Source: Burkholderiales bacterium (GTDB taxonomy: Bacteria; Pseudomonadota; Gammaproteobacteria; Burkholderiales; JAHFRG01). Taken from it: a DNA stretch of 64,000 bases. The notes beneath the pieces are model-generated. The model had not been told where the DNA came from and did not search any database. It saw only the letters and a program-made list of their open reading frames with translations. Location of the stretch: NCBI GenBank assembly GCA_035518095.1, contig DATIXX010000010.1, positions 52,383-116,382 on the forward strand. The letters run 5' to 3'. Below are positions 10,654-20,353 of this stretch, in pieces (the stretch's first letter is position 1; each line of letters opens with the position of its first letter). Made by a program: the position numbers and the translations under genes.

Positions 10654-11096
10654 AGCGATTTTTGTGCCGTAAAGCTAGATATAGACACCGGAAAAACTGC
10701 AATTAATTACGCCAAATTCAGCATGATTTTGTCATCCTACACCAGAACAAGTTTGCAAACGGAAGCCGTTTTGGCTTGAGAATTTTCCCCTTCTGAGCCG
10801 CCGAATACCGCAGCCAGACTTGGGAGCAGTCGGCGAGCACTGTCTGAGCGCGGAACGCGCGAGTTGCGCAGCCGCCAAGTTTGGTGAGGAACGGAGGAAA
10901 TTCCATGGGGGCGGCGAGGCAGGGTTGCGTTTTCTTTGGTGACTTTCTTTTGGCGACGCAACAGAAAGCCACCAGCTCCCGGTCTGCCACCGGCGAACTT
11001 TAGATCAAAGGTCAAAATGTGTTTTTATATTTACGAACTGACTTCTCAAAACCTGACCACCCATTGTTTCCTCGCGTCTTGAGGCAACCGATCGGA
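10654..11096. other. Intergenic region with one copy of a dispersed repeat
   Basis: About 440 bases without a convincing gene. The centre (10832-10997) is a copy of a hairpin-bearing repeat described separately. Short open frames here are read-throughs of that repeat, rich in Lys and Pro, and are not considered genes. Confidence 0.6.
10832..10997 (-). repeat. Dispersed intergenic repeat, copy 1 (degraded hairpin)
   Basis: It shares two blocks with the element at 13410-13549: GAGCACTGTCTGAGCGCG near one end and GGTCTGCCACCGGC at the other. Between them lies a similar central hairpin, here imperfect (GGTGACTTTCTTTTGGCG against CAACAGAAAGCCACC). Read on the minus strand, both copies lie downstream of a minus-strand gene in the same orientation. 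Similar elements occur in many beta- and gammaproteobacteria (from memory). Confidence 0.75.
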
Positions 11097-12182
11097 TCAT
11101 TTTTTTTCAGCGCGGTTCCGAAGGGCTTCTAACATATCCTTGATGTACGGCGCCATGACAGTACGCGCCACGGGGCGCGCCGCGGCAGATTTGAATCCTC
11201 CAACCTGGTCGGTCGAGACGCGGGCGACATAGATCAGTAGCGTGCCGTCCTTGGTCGGGATCGCCGCGACGATCTGCTGCATCGAGTTGTAATCGTGGCT
11301 GGCGTAATATGTGCGCTCGACGTTGACATAGGCATAGTCTACGAACATGGCCATGCGGTGCGTCAGTATGTAGGTCGGACGGTCGAAGAGTTCGACGTTG
11401 AACCAATGAAAGGATTCTTCGAACTTATCCTTCGTTACTTTTTCCTTGGCAGCCGGGTAGTGCAGAAGCAGGTCGTGCAAGTGGGGCACGTGCTTTTCCA
11501 GCCCCGCGCTTTCCTTGGTGGCAAGGAGCAATTCGTCGCGGACAGACCGTTGTGAGTTCTTCCCGCGCTGGTACGGGGCAATGCCTGCCAGGCCCTTTGT
11601 CCGATAGGCCTGATACCTGGCCAGCAGGTCCTGACGGACGAGTTGCTCCACTTCCTTTACCGGCACAGCCTTGCCTTTACTCGCTGACTTCAGCGCCTGA
11701 AAGGCGGCCATCTCCTTGGCATCCAGGTTCAGCGTGCTGCCCGGTTCGGCATCCAGATAGCGCTGGGCTTCTTTTTCGGGATTCGGCTGCAGATCCACCG
11801 CCGCGAAGTCCGCCAGCGTCCCTGCTCCAGGAATCGTGACGCGCACCTTGAAAGCCTTGACCGATTCTGTATCCTGCGTTTCTCGATACAGCTTTGCAAT
11901 TTCCTCGGGCTTGGCCTTGATCAGCAGGGCAAGGCCGATCGAGAGCGACCGCTCGGATCCCTCGCCTACAGATCTCTCGACGATCTTGCCTTCCTTCGCA
12001 TTTTCCAAATCTCCCTTTGTAAATTTCAGGTCTCGGAGAAGCTCATCGACAGGAGGCAACTTGGTTTCGGCTCGAAGCGGCGCACTGAACAGCAGGCAGG
12101 CACACAGGCTGACAATTGCGGTACCCGCGGTCCTGGCGCGCCACGCACCAGGAGTAACAGGGCAAATTTCACGCATGATCAT
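11097..12182 (-). CDS. Secreted protein of unknown function
   Basis: This 361-residue protein has an N-terminal signal peptide (basic start, core VSLCACLLFSA, cleavage near LRA-E at residue 38). No known domain is recognised. The mature part begins with a Lys/Glu-rich helical region and ends with a beta-rich segment (YYASHDYNSMQQIVAAI, then GTLLIYVARVSTDQVGGF). Two ATG codons at 12182 and 12176 are possible; GAGG lies upstream of both. Its neighbours are also unknown stress or envelope genes. The protein is probably periplasmic or outer-membrane associated. Confidence 0.7.
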   Translation of the reverse strand: MIMREICPVTPGAWRARTAGTAIVSLCACLLFSAPLRAETKLPPVDELLRDLKFTKGDLENAKEGKIVERSVGEGSERSLSIGLALLIKAKPEEIAKLYRETQDTESVKAFKVRVTIPGAGTLADFAAVDLQPNPEKEAQRYLDAEPGSTLNLDAKEMAAFQALKSASKGKAVPVKEVEQLVRQDLLARYQAYRTKGLAGIAPYQRGKNSQRSVRDELLLATKESAGLEKHVPHLHDLLLHYPAAKEKVTKDKFEESFHWFNVELFDRPTYILTHRMAMFVDYAYVNVERTYYASHDYNSMQQIVAAIPTKDGTLLIYVARVSTDQVGGFKSAAARPVARTVMAPYIKDMLEALRNRAEKK

Positions 12183-12340
12183 ATTTCCTCAATGGTAGTC
12201 CAGAATTTCCACATGCTTTAACAATTGCGGATCTCTGCAAATACTACCGCCTATTTCTGAATTTGATTTACGTTCATGTGAACTTATCTCCCCACTGTTT
12301 TCGTCGCAGCTCCGGCAGCTTGGGCTGAATTCAGGTTAGA

Positions 12341-12589
12341 TTATTTGGAGCGCTTGATCAAACGTAAGACGAAAATAAGTATGATCGCGCCAATTGTCGC
12401 AACAATGATGCTTCCGAGCAGTCCACGACCTGCGGACACGCCCAGAGAACGAAACAGAAACCCTCCCAACAACGCTCCAACCACACCGACGACAATGTCC
12501 CCAACGACGCCAAATCCTCCGCCCTTTACCAGCTGCGCCGCCAACCATCCTGCCACCAAACCGATCAAAATGAACCAGACGAAATCCAT
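12341..12589 (-). CDS. GlsB/YeaQ/YmgE family (transglycosylase-associated) membrane protein
   Basis: The 82-residue, very hydrophobic protein has three membrane segments with Gly-rich packing: WFILIGLVAGWLAAQLVKGG, then GDIVVGVVGALLGGFLF, then IIVATIGAIILIFVLRLI. This is the whole length of the YeaQ/YmgE family, small stress-induced inner membrane proteins whose molecular role is unknown. An AGGGGAA ribosome site lies just upstream on the minus strand. It is probably monocistronic. Confidence 0.9.
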   Translation of the reverse strand: MDFVWFILIGLVAGWLAAQLVKGGGFGVVGDIVVGVVGALLGGFLFRSLGVSAGRGLLGSIIVATIGAIILIFVLRLIKRSK

Positions 12590-12642
12590 GATGTTCCCCT
12601 TGGCTGGAATTAATCAATTGACATCTCACACCTGACCGTGCG

Positions 12643-12963
12643 TCAGCCACTTAAACCTTTCGCGGTCTTTCGCCGCGCGTGCTTCTTTTTTCGTGCCTTT
12701 TTCTTCGGTCGTTTCTTAGCGTCCTTAACGCTTTGGAGCAGCTGTTCAGCCAGAAGTACTTCGCCGGAGATCAAGCCGGCGGCCTTCGCGACTGCAAGCT
12801 TGGCCGCAGCCTCGTTTTCGTTTGGATTAGCCAGGAGCAGCTCCCGAATAGCTTCCCGTATCGCTTTCTCGGCATTCTGCTTCAGGCGGGTGTGCTCGCT
12901 CCTTTTGAGCACATGCATGATTGCATCGACAACCGGTTTAATTAGCGCCGCTTCAATCGCCAT
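12643..12963 (-). CDS. Small hypothetical protein with Lys/Arg-rich tail
   Basis: This 106-residue protein is predicted to be entirely helical and soluble. The first 80 residues are rich in Ala, Leu and Glu (LLLANPNENEAAAKLAVAKA). The last 25 are strongly basic (KKRPKKKARKKKHARRK), resembling the nucleic-acid-binding tails of histone-H1-like bacterial proteins; this is composition only, not homology. It lies 53 bases upstream of the GlsB-like gene on the same strand and may be co-expressed with it. Confidence 0.55.
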   Translation of the reverse strand: MAIEAALIKPVVDAIMHVLKRSEHTRLKQNAEKAIREAIRELLLANPNENEAAAKLAVAKAAGLISGEVLLAEQLLQSVKDAKKRPKKKARKKKHARRKTAKGLSG

Positions 12964-13074
12964 ATTGATTTCTAACGTGAGCCGCCAAGCAGCGAGATAA
13001 AAACAGTTACCGGCCGCCGGCTGGCCGCAAGCGGACTTCGATTCCCGCGCTCCCTTGTTTTCTTAAGGATTGGC

Positions 13075-13284
13075 TTAGTGATCTTCCTTAAATGCGTCTT
13101 CACGTTCGTTCCGATACTCATCGTAACTTTTATGTTCCGGATCGCAGTTAGGTGTTCCCGAGCGATCCATGCACTGTTTTTGGTATAGAGCCTCATAGGT
13201 GCTGCGCTTGAGCTCATCAGATGTGCAGCCGGGCAATGCCAGCATAAAGAAGACAACGATTCCCACGAAGACGTTTCGGTTCAT
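13075..13284 (-). CDS. Small putative lipoprotein
   Basis: From the ATG at 13284 the product is 69 residues, with a hydrophobic signal and the lipobox LPGC at residue 19 or so (FFMLALPGCTS), so a lipidated outer or inner membrane protein is likely. The mature part is short, hydrophilic and has two more Cys (KQCMDRSGTPNCDPEH) that could form a disulfide. A longer reading frame starting at 13326 would bury the signal sequence and is not favoured. No family is recognised. Confidence 0.6.
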   Translation of the reverse strand: MNRNVFVGIVVFFMLALPGCTSDELKRSTYEALYQKQCMDRSGTPNCDPEHKSYDEYRNEREDAFKEDH

Positions 13285-13409
13285 AGAAGGTGTAATTAAC
13301 TGTGCCAAACGCAGTGATTCTGTCATTGTACAAAATCAGAATCAACGCATTTTAGTTTTTGTATCCCCTGCGAGCCGCCAAGCGACGAGGGCAAACCGGG
13401 GGAATTGAA

Positions 13410-13549
13410 GCGAGCACTGTCTGAGCGCGCAGCGCCCGATTTGGCCGAGGAACGCGGGGGAAATCGGCGAACCGGGGCGCCTTCTTTTTGGTTACTTTTT
13501 CTTGGCGAAGCAAGAAAAAGTAACCAGCCGCCGGTCTGCCACCGGCTTT
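13410..13549 (-). repeat. Dispersed intergenic repeat, copy 2, with a strong hairpin that may end leuA transcripts
   Basis: The copy lies just after the leuA stop. It holds a perfect 15-base stem at 13490-13504 / 13511-13525 (GGTTACTTTTTCTTG and its complement, loop of six). A second small hairpin (GCCGGT/ACCGGC) sits nearer leuA. Shared blocks with copy 1 at 10832-10997 are described there. A terminator or mRNA-protecting role is inferred from position and structure. Confidence 0.8.
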
Positions 13550-13553
13550 TAAA

Positions 13554-15098
13554 TCACACCGTCATTGCCTGCGGGTTGATTCTTTCCAGCTTGCTGTGCA
13601 ATTTATTCAGCGCGCTGATATAGGCCTTGGCAGATGCCACCACGATATCGGTATCCGCCCCCAGCCCGTTGACGATGCGCCCGCCCTTCTGCAGCCGCAC
13701 CGTCACTTCGCCCTGCGACTCAGTGCCCGTCGTGATGTTGTTGACTGAAAAAAGTTGCAGCTCGGCGCCACTCTTCGCGATGCTTTCAATCGCCTTGAAG
13801 GATGCATCCACCGGACCGCTGCCGTTCGACTCGGCGCGCTTTTCTCTGCCGCCTGTGGTAATCACCACGCTGGCATAAGGCAGTTTACCGGTTTCCGAAT
13901 GGGCTCTGAGCCCCACTAGTTTGTAATGCTCCTGCACGTGAGCCGCGGCCTCTTCTGAAACCAACGCCTGCAAATCTTCGTCGAAGATTTCATGCTTCTT
14001 GTCCGCCAATTCCTTGAAGCGCACAAAAGCTGCGTTGACCGCTTCCTCCGATTCGAGCTCGATACCAAGCTCCATGAGGCGGTTCTTGAACGCATTGCGT
14101 CCGGAATGCTTGCCGAGCACTAGCTTGTTCGCGCCCCAGCCCACATCTTCAGCGCGCATGATTTCGTAGGTCTCGCGATGCTTGAGCACGCCGTCCTGGT
14201 GAATTCCCGATTCATGGGCAAACGCGTTCGCCCCGACGATGGCTTTGTTCGGCTGCACTGTAAAACCGGTGATACCCGCGACCAGGCGGCTCGCCGGAAC
14301 AATCTGGGTGGTGTCAATGCGCGTATCGCACGGGAAAATATCCTGCCGCGTGCGCACCGTCATAACGATTTCCTCGAGCGCGGCGTTGCCGGCGCGCTCC
14401 CCAAGACCGTTGATGGTGCATTCCACCTGGCGCGCTCCGTTCAATACAGCGCTCAACGAATTCGCGACCGCCAATCCCAGGTCGTTATGACAATGCACCG
14501 AAAACACTGCCTTGTCCGAATTGGGAATGCGTTCGCGCAACTGACGGATCAGCGCGCCGAACTGCTCGGGGACGTTGTAGCCCACAGTGTCAGGGATGTT
14601 GAGCGTTCTCGCACCCGCCTTAATCACCGCTTCCAGCACTCGGCAAAGGAAATCCACTTCCGAACGCCCGGCATCTTCGGGTGAAAACTCAACGTCGTCG
14701 GTATATTCGCGCGCCCAATTCACGGCCTTTACCGCCTGCTCCAGCACCTGCTCGGGCGACATGCGCAGCTTTTTTTGCATGTGGATCGGGGAGGTGGCGA
14801 TGAAGGTGTGCACACGCGCGGCGGGCGCTCCCTTGAGCGCGTGACCTGCGCGTTCGACGTCCGCTTGCATAGCGCGCGCCAGTGCGCATACGGTGCTGTC
14901 CTTGATGGTTTTGGCGACCGCTTGCACCGATTCGAAATCACCATTGCTCGCCGCCGGAAAACCGGCTTCGATCACATCCACGCGCATGCGCTCGAGCTGC
15001 TTGGCAATGCGCACTTTCTCTTCGCGCGTCATGGACGCGCCGGGGCTCTGCTCGCCGTCGCGCAGGGTCGTATCAAAAATAATTAACCGTTGTTTCAT
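13554..15098 (-). CDS. leuA: 2-isopropylmalate synthase
   Basis: LeuA condenses acetyl-CoA with 2-oxoisovalerate, the first committed step to leucine. The 514-residue protein starts [20 protein letters not shown] at 15098, with GGAG 8 bases upstream; a longer frame begins nine codons earlier without a ribosome site. The TIM barrel with the DTTLRDGEQ motif and [13 protein letters not shown] fills the first 280 residues. The C-terminal 120 residues form the leucine-sensing regulatory domain, so feedback inhibition is expected. It is the last gene of the ilvI-ilvH-ilvC-psd-pssA-leuA series and also has its own predicted promoter with a Leu-rich leader. Confidence 0.97.
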   Translation of the reverse strand: MKQRLIIFDTTLRDGEQSPGASMTREEKVRIAKQLERMRVDVIEAGFPAASNGDFESVQAVAKTIKDSTVCALARAMQADVERAGHALKGAPAARVHTFIATSPIHMQKKLRMSPEQVLEQAVKAVNWAREYTDDVEFSPEDAGRSEVDFLCRVLEAVIKAGARTLNIPDTVGYNVPEQFGALIRQLRERIPNSDKAVFSVHCHNDLGLAVANSLSAVLNGARQVECTINGLGERAGNAALEEIVMTVRTRQDIFPCDTRIDTTQIVPASRLVAGITGFTVQPNKAIVGANAFAHESGIHQDGVLKHRETYEIMRAEDVGWGANKLVLGKHSGRNAFKNRLMELGIELESEEAVNAAFVRFKELADKKHEIFDEDLQALVSEEAAAHVQEHYKLVGLRAHSETGKLPYASVVITTGGREKRAESNGSGPVDASFKAIESIAKSGAELQLFSVNNITTGTESQGEVTVRLQKGGRIVNGLGADTDIVVASAKAYISALNKLHSKLERINPQAMTV

Positions 15099-15132
15099 TT
15101 CGTTCTCCGCTCGAAAAATCTGCATATTACAA

Positions 15133-15159
15133 TTCAGAAACCGGTATTCGGTTTCTGAA
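15133..15159 (-). terminator. Candidate attenuator hairpin before leuA
   Basis: An 11-base perfect stem (TTCAGAAACCG / CGGTTTCTGAA) with a 5-base loop sits 35 bases after the leader-peptide stop and 34 bases before leuA. On the minus strand it is followed by TTGTAAT, a weak U-tract. Its position suits transcription attenuation, but as a terminator it is not strong. Confidence 0.45.
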
Positions 15160-15193
15160 GCTCAGGGCAATGCTGAATGGAAATTAGGAGTGT

Positions 15194-15277
15194 TTAGCGC
15201 ACGAGGCGCAGCAGCAGACCCGCCAGCAGAGCGCCGGCAAGGCGGGAAACGAGGCTAATGGTGCGGACAGAACTCAT
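15194..15277 (-). CDS. Candidate leucine-rich leader peptide of leuA
   Basis: A 27-residue reading frame has eight Leu codons, seven of them in the last 15 residues (LAGALLAGLLLRLVR), including CTG pairs and a CTG triplet. It lies between a predicted promoter and a hairpin upstream of leuA, the usual layout of leucine attenuators. No ribosome site is seen; the predicted RNA start is only a few bases before the ATG, so it may be read as a leaderless message. Chance Leu richness in a GC-rich spacer cannot be excluded. Confidence 0.4.
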   Translation of the reverse strand: MSSVRTISLVSRLAGALLAGLLLRLVR

Positions 15278-15286
15278 GGTGCAGGA

Positions 15287-15315
15287 AATATAATGCCTTT
15301 TTGCCGAATATGCAA
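15287..15315 (-). promoter_or_regulatory. Predicted sigma-70 promoter of the leuA leader
   Basis: TTGCAT (15310-15315) and TATATT (15287-15292) are 17 bases apart on the minus strand, in the gap after pssA. The -35 matches 4 of 6 and the -10 matches 5 of 6. It would let leuA be expressed independently of the upstream ilv genes. Confidence 0.55.
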
Positions 15316-15324
15316 GAAGCGCTT

Positions 15325-16122
15325 TTATTCAGGCACGGATTTGTCTCTCGAGGCTGCCCTGACCAAAGGTTTGCCTTTTCTGTGCTCCCAGAGCGCCATG
15401 ATGTAGCCGGACAGCGCGTAAGCAACAAAGACGCTGAATAGCACAGTGGGCGGGTCGACCGAAATGAGAACGAACGACAGCACCAGAAGCAGCATGAACA
15501 CGAAGGGAACGCTTTTGCGGAGGTTGATGTCCTTGAAGCTGTAGTAGCGTAGGTTGTTCACCATTGACAGCCCGGCAAAGACCGTTACAAACCAGGCGAG
15601 CCAGCGCACATCCCCGCCCCTTATCTCGTAATCATTCATCACCCATACCAGTCCCGCGATCAGCGCCGCAGCTGCGGGGCTGGGTAACCCCTGGAAGAAA
15701 CGTTTGTCGGCCACTTCGAGCATGGTGTTGAAGCGCGCGAGCCGCAGCGCAGCCCCCGCGCAGTAAACGAAAGCGGCAATCCAGCCAAGCCGGCCCATGC
15801 TTTGCAGCGCCCAGACGTAGGATACCAGTGCCGGGGCCGCACCGAAGGAAACCATGTCGGAAAGGCTGTCGTATTCCGCGCCGAACGCGCTTTGGGTATG
15901 TGTCAGGCGGGCCACCCTGCCATCCAGCCCATCCAGCACCATCGCCACAAGAATCCCAACCGCGGCATATTCGAATCGCCCGTTCATTGCCTGGACAATC
16001 GCATAAAACCCGGCAAACAGTGCCGCTGTAGTAAAAAGATTGGGCAGCAGGTAGATTCCGCGCTTAGGCAACTTGCCCTTCAGCAGCCATTTGTTGGGTT
16101 GTTCCGGATCGTACATTTCCAT
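15325..16122 (-). CDS. pssA: CDP-diacylglycerol-serine O-phosphatidyltransferase
   Basis: PssA joins serine to CDP-diacylglycerol, making phosphatidylserine in the inner membrane. The 265-residue protein has about eight membrane segments and the CDP-alcohol phosphotransferase motif DGLDGRVARLTHTQSAFGAE followed by YDSLSDM, giving the metal-binding aspartates. It is the membrane-embedded, CDP-alcohol type, not the phospholipase-D type of E. coli. GAGG lies 9 bases upstream of the start. It follows psd by 5 bases, so the two steps to phosphatidylethanolamine are co-expressed. Confidence 0.95.
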   Translation of the reverse strand: MEMYDPEQPNKWLLKGKLPKRGIYLLPNLFTTAALFAGFYAIVQAMNGRFEYAAVGILVAMVLDGLDGRVARLTHTQSAFGAEYDSLSDMVSFGAAPALVSYVWALQSMGRLGWIAAFVYCAGAALRLARFNTMLEVADKRFFQGLPSPAAAALIAGLVWVMNDYEIRGGDVRWLAWFVTVFAGLSMVNNLRYYSFKDINLRKSVPFVFMLLLVLSFVLISVDPPTVLFSVFVAYALSGYIMALWEHRKGKPLVRAASRDKSVPE

Positions 16123-16127
16123 AATTC

Positions 16128-16772
16128 TTACCTCGGCAACTCAGCCAGGATACTCTCTCCCCCGTACACCTTATCACCGATACCTGTTTTGACCAAGACG
16201 CCCGGCGGCAGGTAAACATCCACGCGCGAGCCAAAGCGGATAAAACCGTAGCGCTGCCCGCGCGCGAGCGAGTCGCCGCTGCGCGCGTAACAAAGAATGC
16301 GCCTGGCTATCAATCCCGCGACTTGCACGCAGACAATGTCAAGACCGTCGGCGGTTTTAATCCACAATGCTTTGCGCTCGTTTTTCTCGGACGCTTTAGA
16401 CAGCGCAGCGTTGAAAAACGCCCCCGGATAATACCAGTCTTTCTCGATCCGTCCGGTCACGGGACTGCGGTTGGAATGCACGTTGAATGCGTTCATGAAT
16501 ACGCTTACTTTCAATGCCTCGCGCAGCAGGTAGGGATCTTGAGCGCGCTCCACCGTAACAATGCGCCCGTCCGCCGGCGATACCACTGCGCGGTCGTTGT
16601 CGGGCACCCTGCGCGGAGGGTCACGGAAAAACTGCAGAACAAAAAGGCTTGCAAGCCATAAAGGCAGGCTGCAATACCACGGTGCAACGAGCGTCGCAAC
16701 TACTGAACCGACTACCGCGATCGCGAAATACGACCAGCCTTCGCGCGCGATGATGGGATGAGGGTAATTCAT
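16128..16772 (-). CDS. psd: Phosphatidylserine decarboxylase proenzyme
   Basis: Psd converts phosphatidylserine to phosphatidylethanolamine. The 214-residue protein is of the short type. Two membrane segments lie near residues 15-50; SPADGRIV and [15 protein letters not shown] are family motifs. Self-cleavage should occur between Gly and Ser of [11 protein letters not shown] near residue 184, producing the pyruvoyl cofactor. The start used is the ATG at 16772; a TTG directly before it is also in frame. It sits between ilvC and pssA, a linkage of amino acid and phospholipid genes common in betaproteobacteria. Confidence 0.94.
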   Translation of the reverse strand: MNYPHPIIAREGWSYFAIAVVGSVVATLVAPWYCSLPLWLASLFVLQFFRDPPRRVPDNDRAVVSPADGRIVTVERAQDPYLLREALKVSVFMNAFNVHSNRSPVTGRIEKDWYYPGAFFNAALSKASEKNERKALWIKTADGLDIVCVQVAGLIARRILCYARSGDSLARGQRYGFIRFGSRVDVYLPPGVLVKTGIGDKVYGGESILAELPR

Positions 16773-16837
16773 CAACGAAGTGAGTGCGCAAAAAGCTGTT
16801 TCCGCGTTACCCCTTGCCGCTCACCGCTTTCTCCTCG

Positions 16838-17863
<1,026 letters not shown>

Positions 17864-18355
17864 TCAGATTTTGAGTATTCGTTCCCCGCGGCCGATACCG
17901 GAGGCGCCGGTACGCACTGTTTCCAGTATCGCGCCGGGTTCCATGGCCTGCAGGAAGGCATCGAGCTTCGACCCGGTGCCGGTGAGTTCTATGGTATAAG
18001 CTTTGTCGCTGACATCGATAATGCGCCCGCGAAAAATATCCGCCATGCGTTTCATTTCCTCTCGATCCTTGCCCGATGCGCGGACTTTCACCAGCATCAG
18101 CTCGCGCTCAATAAACTCACCGTCGTTCAAATCCACAACCTTTACCACGTCCACCAGCTTATTTAACTGCTTGGTGATCTGTTCAACGACATCGTCGGAA
18201 CCCCTGGTAACTATGGTCATGCGCGACAGCGTAGGATCTTCAGTAGGCGCCACCGTCAGTGATTCGATGTTGTAGCCACGGGCGGAGAACAGGCCGGACA
18301 CTCTGGACAGCGCGCCAGCCTCATTTTCCAAAAGCAAAGAAAGGATGTGTCGCAT
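17864..18355 (-). CDS. ilvH: Acetolactate synthase small (regulatory) subunit
   Basis: The 163-residue subunit binds valine and gives feedback control to the catalytic subunit encoded next to it. The N-terminal ACT domain (HILSLLLENEAGALSRVSGL) binds the effector; the C-terminal half is the ALS_ss_C domain (LMLVKVRASGKDREEM). It is separated from ilvI by 156 bases, longer than other gaps in this operon, with no clear terminator in between. Confidence 0.96.
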   Translation of the reverse strand: MRHILSLLLENEAGALSRVSGLFSARGYNIESLTVAPTEDPTLSRMTIVTRGSDDVVEQITKQLNKLVDVVKVVDLNDGEFIERELMLVKVRASGKDREEMKRMADIFRGRIIDVSDKAYTIELTGTGSKLDAFLQAMEPGAILETVRTGASGIGRGERILKI

Positions 18356-18511
18356 GTATTTAAATTATACGTTTCTTAAACTGGAGCTGATGAACAAGTA
18401 TTTTGGGTCAAAACAGGGCGTCAAATTTTGCGCGAACGGAGCATACGCGAAAAGCATGTAACCATCCCAAAAAGCAGCACTACACCGTATCAGCCCAAAA
18501 GGCGCCATTCA

Positions 18512-20218
18512 TCAAAGATCTTCTGCGAGTATCATTTCTGATATCCCCTTGCCGCCCGGCACCATCGGATAGACATTTTCGTTTTGATCGGTGATGAAAT
18601 CCATGAACACCAGTTCGTCTTTCCGGCTGAATGCTTCTTTGAGTGCGGGCTCGACGTCGGCTGGTTTCTCGATTTTCATGCCGATGTGCCCGTAGCTCTC
18701 GGAGAGCTTCACAAAATCGGGAAGCGCGTCCATATAGGACTCGGAGTAACGGTTGCCGTGAAAAAACTGTTGCCATTGCCGCACCATGCCCATGTAGCGG
18801 TTATTGATATTCACGATCTTTATTGGCAGCCGGTACTGCTTGCAGGTGGAGAGTTCCTGAATGCACATCTGGATGCTGGCTTCGCCGGTTACACACGCCA
18901 CGATTGCGCCCGGATTGGCTAACTGAACGCCCATCGCTGCAGGCAATCCGAAGCCCATGGTGCCCAGACCACCGGAATTGATCCAGCGGCGCGGTTTGTT
19001 GAACTTGTAAAACTGCGCCGCCCACATTTGGTGTTGGCCGACATCCGAGGTGACGAAAGCATTGCCTTTGGTAACGTCGTAGAGCTTCTCCAAAACCAGT
19101 TGCGGTTTGATAATTTTGCTTGCGCGGTCGTACTTGAGACAATCCCTGGACTTCCACTGCTGGATCTGCGACCACCAGGCCTTGAGGGCAGCGCCGTCGG
19201 GCTTTCCCTTGGAGGACTCGAGAAGCTTGATCATTTCGTTGAGAACGTCCTTGACATTGCCGACGATGGGCACATCCACCTTGACCCGCTTGGAAATTGA
19301 CGAGGGATCAATATCGACGTGGATGATTTTGCGGTTCGGGTCGTAAAAATGCTTCGGATTGCCGATTACCCGGTCGTCAAAGCGCGCGCCGATTGCCAGC
19401 AGCACGTCACAGTTCTGCATCGCCATATTGGCTTCGTAAGTACCGTGCATTCCCAGCATTCCGACAAACAATGGATCGGTCGCGGGATACCCGCCCAAAC
19501 CCATCAGCGTGTTGGTGCAGGGGAAGCCCGACAAGCGCACCAGGCGGGTCAATTCATCCGAAGCCGCGTTCAATATTACCCCGCCCCCGGTGTAGATCAT
19601 CGGACGCTTGGCTTCCATCAAAAGCTGCACCGCCTTCTTAATCTGTCCCGGATGCCCTTTGGTTACCGGGTTGTAGGAGCGCATACTGATAGATTCCGGG
19701 TATGCAAACTCAGTCTTCTGTTGCGTGACATCCTTTGGGATATCCACCAACACCGGTCCGGGACGACCGGTTGCGGCAAGGTAAAACGCCTTTTTGAAAG
19801 TGGTGGCGAGGTCCTTCACATCCTTTACTAAAAAGTTGTGCTTGACGCAAGGACGGGTGATGCCCACAGTATCGCATTCCTGGAATGCGTCCAGTCCGAT
19901 AGCGTGAGTCGGCACTTGCCCGGTGATAATAATCAAGGGAATCGAGTCCATGTACGCTGTGGCTATTCCCGTCACCGCGTTGGTTACCCCGGGCCCGGAC
20001 GTGACGAGACAAACCCCTATTTTGTTGGAAGAACGTGAATAGCCGTCCGCAGCATGCACAGCGCCCTGCTCATGTCTGACCAGGATGTGCTTGACCTTGT
20101 CTTGCTTGAAGAGCTCATCGTAAATAAACAGCACCGCGCCACCGGGATAGCCGAATACGTGCTCGACCTTTTCTTCCCAGAGACAACGCACTACAATCTC
20201 TGCGCCCGTCAATTCCAT
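18512..20218 (-). CDS. ilvI: Acetolactate synthase large (catalytic) subunit
   Basis: This 568-residue thiamine-diphosphate enzyme makes acetolactate or acetohydroxybutyrate from pyruvate. The N-terminus (GAEIVVRCLWEEKVEHVFGY) with FGYPGGAVLFIYDEL and the glutamate region RHEQGAVHAADGYSR are canonical, as are the FAD-binding centre and MVRQWQQFFHG. The ThDP motif normally reading GDG appears here as GEA (VTGEASIQMCIQEL...NIN); I recall the same in other betaproteobacteria, so I do not take it as loss of function. It is the first gene of the operon, named ilvI or ilvB in different genomes. Confidence 0.96.
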   Translation of the reverse strand: MELTGAEIVVRCLWEEKVEHVFGYPGGAVLFIYDELFKQDKVKHILVRHEQGAVHAADGYSRSSNKIGVCLVTSGPGVTNAVTGIATAYMDSIPLIIITGQVPTHAIGLDAFQECDTVGITRPCVKHNFLVKDVKDLATTFKKAFYLAATGRPGPVLVDIPKDVTQQKTEFAYPESISMRSYNPVTKGHPGQIKKAVQLLMEAKRPMIYTGGGVILNAASDELTRLVRLSGFPCTNTLMGLGGYPATDPLFVGMLGMHGTYEANMAMQNCDVLLAIGARFDDRVIGNPKHFYDPNRKIIHVDIDPSSISKRVKVDVPIVGNVKDVLNEMIKLLESSKGKPDGAALKAWWSQIQQWKSRDCLKYDRASKIIKPQLVLEKLYDVTKGNAFVTSDVGQHQMWAAQFYKFNKPRRWINSGGLGTMGFGLPAAMGVQLANPGAIVACVTGEASIQMCIQELSTCKQYRLPIKIVNINNRYMGMVRQWQQFFHGNRYSESYMDALPDFVKLSESYGHIGMKIEKPADVEPALKEAFSRKDELVFMDFITDQNENVYPMVPGGKGISEMILAEDL

Positions 20219-20252
20219 CGCGTTAAACCGCTAAAAACATGGGGAATCTTAA

Positions 20253-20281
20253 ACAGTACCGTGTCGCCGATTATTGGTCAA
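20253..20281 (-). promoter_or_regulatory. Predicted sigma-70 promoter of the ilv operon
   Basis: TTGACC (20276-20281) and TACTGT (20253-20258) lie 17 bases apart on the minus strand, giving a start of transcription about 28 bases before ilvI. The two hexamers match the consensus at 5 and 4 positions. A five-codon frame (Met-Phe-Leu-Ala-Val) lies between promoter and ilvI but is too short to judge. Confidence 0.6.
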
Positions 20282-20353
20282 GTGCGCGCGCAGGCCGCTC
20301 GCGCCACATGAATTTGGGCACAGCCGTTGTTTGAGCTAACGAGGTTACTTTAA

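Noticed and set aside
10718..11015. Short Lys/Pro-rich frames on the minus strand
   Set aside because: They are read-throughs of the intergenic repeat, a common source of false gene calls.
18955..18990. ThDP motif GEA instead of GDG in acetolactate synthase considered as an inactive enzyme
   Set aside because: The same variation is remembered from other betaproteobacterial enzymes and the rest of the site is intact.
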